64,000 nucleotides of DNA from Dictyoglomus sp. NZ13-RE01 (GTDB taxonomy: Bacteria; Dictyoglomota; Dictyoglomia; Dictyoglomales; Dictyoglomaceae): the NCBI GenBank assembly GCA_002878375.1, contig NIRF01000003.1:82792-146791 (forward strand). Reading direction: 5' to 3'. The position numbers and the translations under genes are program-made. Each line of letters begins with the position of its first letter. The first letter of the stretch is position 1. The notes beneath the pieces are model-generated. The model was not told the origin of the DNA. It did not search any database and worked only from the letters and a program-made list of their open reading frames with translations. Positions 58,021 to 64,000 of this stretch are shown here, in pieces.

Positions 58021-58874
58021 TACTCTCCTTTCAAACAAATAATTCCCCAGGAACCTGGTCCTATATGAGAAAGAATAGTACAACTAAAAGAAGCAAGGAA
58101 TAATTCTAAAACATTAAACTTCTTCTTAACTTCTTCAGATATTTCTTTAACCTCTTCATAATTATCTGAATAAGCTAATGCTGTTATTACCGGTACATCT
58201 CCCACTCTCTCTTTCATAATTTCTAAAATTCTATCCTTTACCTTCTGTTTAGTTCTGACTCTCTCAACAGGTTCAATTATTCCGTTTTTTAACTCAAGAA
58301 TGGGCTTTATTTGTAAAATACTACCCATCCATGCTTGTGCAGCTCCAATTCTTCCACCTCTATATAGATACTCCAAAGTATCTACTGTGAAAAGAACCTC
58401 TGTGTTATTTAACATTTTATTTGTAAAATCTAAGAGCTCTTTTAAAGACATCCCCTTCTCAATAGCTCTCACCATTTGAATAATTATTAAACCGAGAGCA
58501 AATTCAGTGATCTTCGAATCTATTATATAAATTTTTTCCTTATATTCAGGAAGAAGCTCTCTGGCAGAATTTGCAGAGCCAATCGTTCCACTCAAACCAG
58601 AAGATATATGTATTGAAATTACACCTTCTACATCGGGATACTTATTAAAAATGTCGGAATATGTTTGGTAAAATTCCTCCACCGATGGCTGGGATGTTTT
58701 TGGAAATATTCCTGTCTCCTTAATCTTTTTGAAAAACATATCAGGGAAAATATCTACACCATCCCTATAAACTTCATCCCCAAAAGCCACCTTCAATGGA
58801 ACCACATAAATTCCATGTTCTTCCACATAATCCTTTGGTAACGCAGAAGTACTATCTGTAACAATTTTAATCAT
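58020..58874 (-). CDS. DegV family fatty-acid-binding protein
   Basis: 284 residues: IVTDSTSALP at the N-terminus, TSQPSVEEFYQTY and HISSGLSGT are the lipid-head-group binding segments of the DegV/FakB fold. In Firmicutes FakB presents fatty acids to the kinase FakA; no fakA is seen here. Lies between the L25 gene and the R3H ATPase gene. Confidence 0.92.
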   Translation of the reverse strand: MIKIVTDSTSALPKDYVEEHGIYVVPLKVAFGDEVYRDGVDIFPDMFFKKIKETGIFPKTSQPSVEEFYQTYSDIFNKYPDVEGVISIHISSGLSGTIGSANSARELLPEYKEKIYIIDSKITEFALGLIIIQMVRAIEKGMSLKELLDFTNKMLNNTEVLFTVDTLEYLYRGGRIGAAQAWMGSILQIKPILELKNGIIEPVERVRTKQKVKDRILEIMKERVGDVPVITALAYSDNYEEVKEISEEVKKKFNVLELFLASFSCTILSHIGPGSWGIICLKGE

Positions 58875-58888
58875 TTTTTCCCTCCAAT

Positions 58889-59515
58889 TTATGTAGTCTC
58901 AGAAGTAGATGCTTCTGATGTAGCAGTCTCCTCAACTTCTCCTCTCTGAGGAGGTAAAATAGAAACTACAACCTCATCTACAGGCGTAAGGATCTTTACC
59001 TTTTCAGACACTTTAACATCTCCTATAGTAATAGAGTCACCTATATCCAAATCACTTATATCTACTTCAATATGAGGTGGAATATCTAAAGGAAGGGCTC
59101 TTACATAAACTTCAGTAATTCCATGCTGTAATACTCCACCCTTCTTCACTCCCACAGCTTCTCCAGTTAAAACAATTGGTACATAGGTATCAACAACCTC
59201 ATCCAAACTTACTGCATGAAAATCAATATGTATGATTGAGGAAGTCAATGGATCTATCTGATAGCTCTGTAATAGTGCGGTTTCTACTCTTGTATTGCTA
59301 TTATCCTCTATTGTGATCTTTAAAATGTGCTGTTCTGTTTCTGCTTTTCTACTAAAAAGTTTCTGAACTTCTTTTTTCTCAAGAACCAAAGGAATACTAC
59401 CCTCTAAATGGGCTCCATAAAGTATGGCAGGTATTTTACCCTCTCTTCTATATTTTTTAGCCCATTCCTTACCTAATTTTTCTCTTTTACTTGCTTTAAT
59501 TTCTAATATTTCCAT
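58889..59515 (-). CDS. rplY: Ribosomal protein L25/general stress protein Ctc
   Basis: Binds 5S rRNA. 208 residues: L25 N-terminal domain (about 1-90, KLGKEWAKKYRREGKIPAILYG) plus the C-terminal TL5/Ctc beta domain (about 95-185), then a Thr/Ser-rich tail. The prs-ctc neighbourhood is as in Bacillus. Confidence 0.94.
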   Translation of the reverse strand: MEILEIKASKREKLGKEWAKKYRREGKIPAILYGAHLEGSIPLVLEKKEVQKLFSRKAETEQHILKITIEDNSNTRVETALLQSYQIDPLTSSIIHIDFHAVSLDEVVDTYVPIVLTGEAVGVKKGGVLQHGITEVYVRALPLDIPPHIEVDISDLDIGDSITIGDVKVSEKVKILTPVDEVVVSILPPQRGEVEETATSEASTSETT

Positions 59516-59541
59516 ATCCTATACCTCCTTCTAAGATTATT

Positions 59542-60483
59542 TCAGTCAAATAATGAACTTAAAGAATCATTATTAGATATTCGTCTAATCGCTTCTCCTA
59601 ATAGATTACCAACAGAGAGTACCTTTAATTTTGGCACTCTTTTCCATTCTTTTATTGGAATAGTATTTGTTACAACTAATTCCTTAATCTCAGACTTCTG
59701 CAATTCTTCAGGAGCATTATTTGTTAATATACCATGAGTTACTGCGGAATAAATATCCCTTGCTCCCCTCTCTCTCAAAAGCTTAGCAGCAGAAAATAAA
59801 GTATTTCCTGTAGTAACTATGTCATCACAAATTATAACATCCCTATCTTTTACATCTCCAATTATCTCTTCCACTTCCGCCACCTCTGGTGCAGGTCTCC
59901 TTTTATATATTATAGCTAATGGTGTGTGAAGTCTATTTGCTAATGATTTTGCCCTTGCAACACCACCAATATCAGGAGAAACAACTACAGGATCTTTTAG
60001 ATCCATATCTTGAAAATATCTGGAAAATAAAGGTAATGCAGTAAGATTGTCCACAGGAATATCAAAAAATCCTTGAATCTGTCCAGCATGTAAATCCATT
60101 GTAACTACCCTTGAAGCCCCAGCTACGGTTAATAAATTTGCCACAAGTTTTGCTGAAATAGGCTCCCTTGACTTTGTTTTCCTATCCTGTCTTGCGTAAG
60201 CAAAATAAGGAATGACAGCAGTTACAGCACTTGCAGAGGCTCGTCTTAATGCATCAATTATGATTAATAGCTCCATAAAATATTCATTAACTGAAGTTCC
60301 CAAAGACTGAATTACATAAACCTCTGCCCCTCTAACACTCTTTACAATTCTTGCGTAAATCTCACCATCAGAGAATCTACGAATCTCAATCTCTCCCAAT
60401 TCTACCCCTAAATAATCAGCCACTTCTTTAGCTAACTCAGGATTAGAAGTACCACTATAAAGAGCTAAACATTTAGGTCCCAT
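59542..60483 (-). CDS. prs: Ribose-phosphate pyrophosphokinase
   Basis: Makes PRPP from ribose 5-phosphate and ATP, feeding Upp and nucleotide synthesis. YFAYARQDRKTKSREPISAKL, the PRPP loop VIICDDIVTTGNTL and MDLHAGQIQGFFDIPVDNL are conserved. 313 residues. Start ATG after AAGGAG, five bases from the glmU stop, mirroring the glmU-prs-ctc order of Bacillus. Confidence 0.96.
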   Translation of the reverse strand: MGPKCLALYSGTSNPELAKEVADYLGVELGEIEIRRFSDGEIYARIVKSVRGAEVYVIQSLGTSVNEYFMELLIIIDALRRASASAVTAVIPYFAYARQDRKTKSREPISAKLVANLLTVAGASRVVTMDLHAGQIQGFFDIPVDNLTALPLFSRYFQDMDLKDPVVVSPDIGGVARAKSLANRLHTPLAIIYKRRPAPEVAEVEEIIGDVKDRDVIICDDIVTTGNTLFSAAKLLRERGARDIYSAVTHGILTNNAPEELQKSEIKELVVTNTIPIKEWKRVPKLKVLSVGNLLGEAIRRISNNDSLSSLFD

Positions 60484-60488
60484 TTCTT

Positions 60489-61469
60489 CTAATCTCCTTC
60501 TTCTTTAGATTTATTACATGATATAAAAGAATTAGGTCCAATCTCTACTTTTTCCCCAATAGTATAATTCTTAATGTATACATTATAGCCAACTACGCTC
60601 CCTTTTTTAATTATAATCCTTCCTAACATTACTGAGTTTGGGTAAATTATCACATCATTTTCTAATAGAACATCCTTTCCTATAGTCACCGTATCAGGAG
60701 AAATAATAGTAACACCCGCATCCATCCATTTTTCATTTATCTTGCCTGTAAAAACTTTATGTAAATTTGCTAATTCTTTTTGACTATTAACACCTAATAC
60801 TTCCCAGTTTTCAACAGTCAAAGAATTTACTTTTTCCCCTCTTTTTAAAAGTAACGATAAAGCATCCGGAAGATAATATTCCTTTTGTGCATTATTATTA
60901 TTTAAATAAGGCAAAACCTCCTTTAATTTATTCCAATCAAAAGCATAGATTGCAGTATTTATTTCTTTAATGTTCTTTTCTTCCAAAGTTGCATCCTTAT
61001 CTTCTACAATTTTCACTATATTCCCCTTTTCATCCCTCACTATTCTGCCATAACCTGATGGATTATCAACTACAGTAGTCAAAATTGTACAAGCATTATT
61101 TTCCTTTTCATGAATAAGACATAATCTTTCCAAGGTTTCTTTTTTAATTAAAGGTACATCCCCTGGAAGAACCAAAATATTCCCATTAAATTCTTTTAAA
61201 TATGGTAATAGCCTTTTTACAGCATCGCCAGTCCCTAAAGGTTCATCTTGTACGACAAAGTTAACATTAATCTTATCATACAAAACATTATATAATTTTG
61301 GGCTTATAACAATGTATATATTATTCGTAATTGAAGAAACTGCTTCAAATATGTAATAAAGAATGGGACGATCCACTAAAGGATGTAGAACCTTGGGGCG
61401 ATCAGTCTTCATTCTTTTTCCTTGTCCTGCAGAAAGTATTGCTACTACCCAATCTTTCATAGGTTTCAT
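60489..61469 (-). CDS. glmU: GlmU-type UDP-GlcNAc pyrophosphorylase, lacking the acetyltransferase half
   Basis: 326 residues instead of about 450. The nucleotidyltransferase domain is complete: ILSAGQGKRMKTDRPKVLHPL, LPGDVPLI, GYGRIVRDEKGNIVKIVEDKDAT and NTAIYAF. After about residue 245 only some five hexapeptide turns follow (WMDAGVTIISPDTVTIG onward) and the chain ends KSKEEGD, so the C-terminal active-site region of GlmU is missing. The prs ribosome site follows at once, so this is a real end. No ribosome site precedes either ATG (61469 or 61460), and the gene starts 12 bases after tRNA-Gln. Confidence 0.88.
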   Translation of the reverse strand: MKPMKDWVVAILSAGQGKRMKTDRPKVLHPLVDRPILYYIFEAVSSITNNIYIVISPKLYNVLYDKINVNFVVQDEPLGTGDAVKRLLPYLKEFNGNILVLPGDVPLIKKETLERLCLIHEKENNACTILTTVVDNPSGYGRIVRDEKGNIVKIVEDKDATLEEKNIKEINTAIYAFDWNKLKEVLPYLNNNNAQKEYYLPDALSLLLKRGEKVNSLTVENWEVLGVNSQKELANLHKVFTGKINEKWMDAGVTIISPDTVTIGKDVLLENDVIIYPNSVMLGRIIIKKGSVVGYNVYIKNYTIGEKVEIGPNSFISCNKSKEEGD

Positions 61470-61481
61470 ATAAACTAAAAT

Positions 61482-61557
61482 TGGCTGGGGAGGCTGGATT
61501 CGAACCAGCGAATGGCGGATCCAAAGTCCGCTGCCTTACCAGCTTGGCTACTCCCCA
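61482..61557 (-). tRNA. tRNA-Gln (UUG)
   Basis: 76 bases including an encoded CCA. Acceptor stem TGGGGAG pairs with CTCCCCA. The anticodon stem GCGGA/TCCGC encloses the loop CTTTGGA, giving anticodon TTG (61522-61524), which reads CAA. The T arm contains GGTTCGAATCC. It is transcribed from a consensus promoter about 12 bases upstream and leads directly into glmU. Confidence 0.95.
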
Positions 61558-61568
61558 GTCCACATTCA

Positions 61569-61597
61569 ATTATATCCTATAGTGAAAATTAGGTCAA
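61569..61597 (-). promoter_or_regulatory. Consensus promoter of the tRNA-Gln/glmU/prs unit
   Basis: Minus-strand TTGACC (61592-61597), exactly 17 bases, then perfect TATAAT (61569-61574). It is the best sigma-70-type promoter in the window, ending 11 bases before the mature tRNA 5' end. It overlaps the -35 region of the divergent 7TM-HD promoter. Confidence 0.88.
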
Positions 61598-61610
61598 TAA
61601 ATGTTAAAAT
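61582..61610 (+). promoter_or_regulatory. Promoter of the 7TM-HD gene
   Basis: GTGAAA (61582-61587), 17 bases, then TGTTAAAAT (61602-61610), an extended -10. Transcription would begin near 61617, about seven bases before ATG 61624, so the message would be nearly leaderless. The arrangement overlaps the tRNA-Gln promoter on the other strand. Confidence 0.55.
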
Positions 61611-61623
61611 TAAATACATCAGT

Positions 61624-63624
61624 ATGAGGAAAATAAATAAAAAGAATTATAGGTTTTCAGAAATTACAAGGAGAATAAAAGAAAATTTAACTAAAAAAGT
61701 CTTTTCTGTTTCTTTTACTGCTTTTGCCATACTTAATCTTTTGATTCTATCCTTAGATCTACTCATATTTCCTCCTATAAAATTAGGTGATGTGGCAGTA
61801 AGGAATATAGAAGCCCCAAGAACATTAGTATATATTGATAAAGAAGAAACAGAGAGGATTAAAAATCTACTTTTATCTCAATTTAAACCCATTTATAAGA
61901 TTGATCAAAATATTATTTTAAATATCCTTGATAGCTTAGACAAAATCCTTTCAGAACAAACAGGAATCAGTAGTGCTTCTAAAAAGTATTTATCTTCAAT
62001 TAATAAGCAAAAATTGAACCTAATCCAAAGAAGAATAGAAGTGTGGTTATCCGATATTTATGCAAAAGGTATAACACAGGAAGACGTTATAAAAAAGAAA
62101 AGGGACTTTGCTAATTTTCTGAAGAAAGAATTTTCTTTTCCCAGCTATATTGCAGAGGAACTTTCTAATCTATTAATTACTCCAAATATGTTTATAGATG
62201 AAAAGGAGACAGAGGCTAAAAAGCAAGAATTATTAAGATCCATAAGACCAGTGGAGAAACTTATATCAAAGGGAGACATTATAATAAAAAAGGGAGATAT
62301 TGTTGATGATAAAAAATATAAAATCCTTGAAGCCTTTGGTCTAACAACTTCAATCAGAAATATACTAAAATTGATAAGCTTATTCGGATTAGTTTTGATC
62401 TTACAAATTTTTCAAAAATTATTTTTGCCTAAATTTATCCAGGATTTAGATATTAATACTTTCCTTTTGTCCCAGTTTCTCTTTTCTTTAGGTCTATTTT
62501 TAATTAAACTTTTCTCTATATTTGCCACATATATAACCCCCATCTCTACTGTATTTATGCTATCTATGTCTTTTCTAAACGTTTCTTATACTATATTCCT
62601 TGGAACACAACTTTCTGTAATATTTGGTTTATTAACCTCATCATTATCTTTTTCTGTTTTATCTTTAATTAATCTTCTCACAATAAGCTATTTTTTAAGG
62701 GAAATTGAAGACAGAATAAGATTTTTCACTATATCTTTATACTTAGTTTTGGGCAATATCCTGATAGTTTTATTCAATAATTATATAATAGGTGAATATA
62801 TTCAACTCTCCGATATCATAAATATTATCATTAATCCTATTTTATCTTCCATCCTTACAGTAGGCATAATACCGTTCATAGAGAGCATATTCCGATTAGC
62901 TACTCCTATAAGGTTATTAGAGCTCTCTAACCCAAACCATCCTTTGTTACATAAACTTTTTATTGAAGCCCCTGGAACCTATTATCACAGTTTAATTGTA
63001 GCAAACTTAGCGGAAAGAGCTGCAGAAGAGATCGGTGCAAACTTATATCTTGTTAGAACTGCATCCTTATACCATGATATTGGAAAGATAAAAAGACCTC
63101 AATACTTTATAGAAAATTTAATGCCAAATGAAGAAAATCCTCATAATTATCTTAGTCCATATATAAGTGCATTAATAATAAAAAATCATCCAAGAGATGG
63201 AGTAAAAATTGCAAGCGGGTATAAATTTCCAAAGAATATATTAGATATTATTGAGCAACATCATGGAACAAGTGTAATCACTTATTTTTATAATAAACAG
63301 GCAGAACAAGAGAATAAATGTCTATGTGAAGAAGATTTTAGATATCCAGGTCCAAAACCAAAATCTAAAGAGGCTGCAATTGTCATGTTAGCAGATAGCA
63401 TAGAAGCTGCAACAAGAAATATATCCAGTGATTTTACCCCCGAATTAATAGAAAAAATTGTGCGAAGAATTATCAGCGAAAAAATAAACGATGGACAGTT
63501 GGAAAATACTAATCTAACATTGAAAGAGTTAGAAAAGATCTCACAGGCATTTATTAAAAGCATAATCAGAATGAGACATAGAAGAATACCTTACCCTCAT
63601 GAAATCAAAGTGGTAAAAAAATAG
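61624..63624 (+). CDS. 7TM-HD family phosphodiesterase (PgpH/YqfF-like)
   Basis: 666 residues. One N-terminal membrane helix (about 30-50), an extracytoplasmic domain (about 55-255), seven membrane segments (about 265-450) and a C-terminal HD domain with YYHSLIVANLAERAAEE, the metal pair SLYHDIGKIKRP and a later EQHHGTSV. PgpH of Listeria, the same architecture, degrades cyclic di-AMP. No ribosome site precedes either candidate start; I choose ATG 61624 because GTG 61582 lies inside the predicted promoter. The stop is about 11 bases from the 5S gene on the other strand. Confidence 0.9.
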   Translation: MRKINKKNYRFSEITRRIKENLTKKVFSVSFTAFAILNLLILSLDLLIFPPIKLGDVAVRNIEAPRTLVYIDKEETERIKNLLLSQFKPIYKIDQNIILNILDSLDKILSEQTGISSASKKYLSSINKQKLNLIQRRIEVWLSDIYAKGITQEDVIKKKRDFANFLKKEFSFPSYIAEELSNLLITPNMFIDEKETEAKKQELLRSIRPVEKLISKGDIIIKKGDIVDDKKYKILEAFGLTTSIRNILKLISLFGLVLILQIFQKLFLPKFIQDLDINTFLLSQFLFSLGLFLIKLFSIFATYITPISTVFMLSMSFLNVSYTIFLGTQLSVIFGLLTSSLSFSVLSLINLLTISYFLREIEDRIRFFTISLYLVLGNILIVLFNNYIIGEYIQLSDIINIIINPILSSILTVGIIPFIESIFRLATPIRLLELSNPNHPLLHKLFIEAPGTYYHSLIVANLAERAAEEIGANLYLVRTASLYHDIGKIKRPQYFIENLMPNEENPHNYLSPYISALIIKNHPRDGVKIASGYKFPKNILDIIEQHHGTSVITYFYNKQAEQENKCLCEEDFRYPGPKPKSKEAAIVMLADSIEAATRNISSDFTPELIEKIVRRIISEKINDGQLENTNLTLKELEKISQAFIKSIIRMRHRRIPYPHEIKVVKK

Positions 63625-63635
63625 GGAGGAGGTTC

Positions 63636-63751
63636 TCTGGCGATGACCTACTCTCCCACCCCGTTGCCAGGGCAGTACCATCGGCGCTGGAGGGCTTAGC
63701 TTCCGTGTTCGGAATGGGAACGGGCGTTTCCCCTCCGCTCTAATCACCAGT
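63636..63751 (-). rRNA. rrf: 5S ribosomal RNA
   Basis: Reading the minus strand, CTGGTGATTAGAGCGGAGG begins the gene, CCGAACACGGAAGCTAAGC is the conserved helix III/loop B-C segment and GATGGTACTGC the loop E region. Helix I forms from CTGGTGA and TCGCCAG. Outside it, GGAGGTT and AACCTCC pair to extend the stem, probably a processing stem. Ends are estimated to within a few bases. It lies downstream of 23S in the usual order. Confidence 0.93.
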
Positions 63752-63806
63752 AACCTCCTCCCTCCTTTCCTCTATAACTTCAATTAGACCTACCATAATA
63801 ACCAGC

Positions 63807-64000
<194 letters not shown>

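Noticed and set aside
61582-61623. GTG start giving the 7TM-HD protein 14 more residues
   Set aside because: No ribosome site, and GTGAAA fits better as the -35 of a 17-base-spaced promoter ending before ATG 61624.
63541-63747. 68-residue minus-strand frame across the 5S gene
   Set aside because: It lies over 5S rRNA and the 3' end of the 7TM-HD gene; not a protein.

Overview
The window is AT-rich, gene-dense bacterial DNA from what looks like a thermophilic diderm of the Dictyoglomus type. This placement is an inference. It rests on the combination of Bacillus-like housekeeping gene order (rpmE-thyX/tdk-prfA-prmC-sua5-rpiB-glyA-upp, tmk-darA-holB-ricT-rarA, rny-ymdB-spoVS) with a full outer-membrane and lipid A gene set, a TrxB plus protein disulfide oxidoreductase pair as in hyperthermophiles, and an archaeal-type ProS. 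There is no gene-free stretch longer than about 120 bases.

Layout. 1-3129: the tail of an unknown gene, trxB and a two-CxxC disulfide oxidoreductase (+), meeting folC (-). 3242-6976 (+): a phosphate transporter with a frameshift, two type IV pilin-like proteins separated by a strong terminator, a coiled-coil protein and radC. 6973-42822 is one unbroken run of minus-strand genes, about 36 kb. In transcription order it goes from rpmE through nucleotide, translation and cell-wall genes (thyX, tdk, prfA, prmC, sua5, rpiB, glyA, upp, murA) into envelope genes: a TamB-like protein, an unusually long BamA, a second Omp85 protein, two Skp/OmpH proteins, lpxD, lpxC, fabZ, lpxA, lpxB, two further LpxB-like glycosyltransferases, an MsbA-like ABC exporter, a sugar-type oxidoreductase, a TPR protein, lptB and a DUF3084 protein. 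It finishes with proS, dut, an EF-G-like GTPase, a DUF951 protein and proB. A terminator at 42880-42907 separates this from a second minus-strand group: a PfkB kinase, rseP, ispG, rny, ymdB and spoVS.

48749-50455 (+) is a glycoside hydrolase family 13 enzyme, divergent from the PfkB kinase. From 61557 down to 50409 (-) lies a unit with a consensus promoter: tRNA-Gln, a shortened glmU, prs, an L25/Ctc protein, a DegV protein, an R3H ATPase, tmk, darA, holB, ricT, a PD-(D/E)XK-like protein, rarA and a divergent polysaccharide deacetylase. 61624-63624 (+) is a 7TM-HD phosphodiesterase. The window ends in the 5S gene and the 3' part of a 23S rRNA gene, both on the minus strand.

How the genes work together. 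Dut, ThyX, Tdk and Tmk form a dTMP supply set. LpxA/C/D/B, FabZ, MsbA and LptB make and move lipid A or LPS, while BamA, the second Omp85, TamB and Skp insert outer-membrane proteins. DarA and the HD phosphodiesterase point to cyclic di-AMP signalling. Genes are packed with ATGA, TAATG or short overlaps, so translational coupling is the rule. Most recognisable promoters have an extended -10 (TGnTATAAT-like).

The strongest oddities are: a BamA with about eight POTRA domains; an RNase Y whose membrane anchor is encoded only if translation starts at a non-canonical codon (probably ATT); a +1 frameshift at an A7 run in the phosphate transporter; three LpxB-like proteins in one operon with lptB and DUF3084; and a GlmU lacking its acetyltransferase half.
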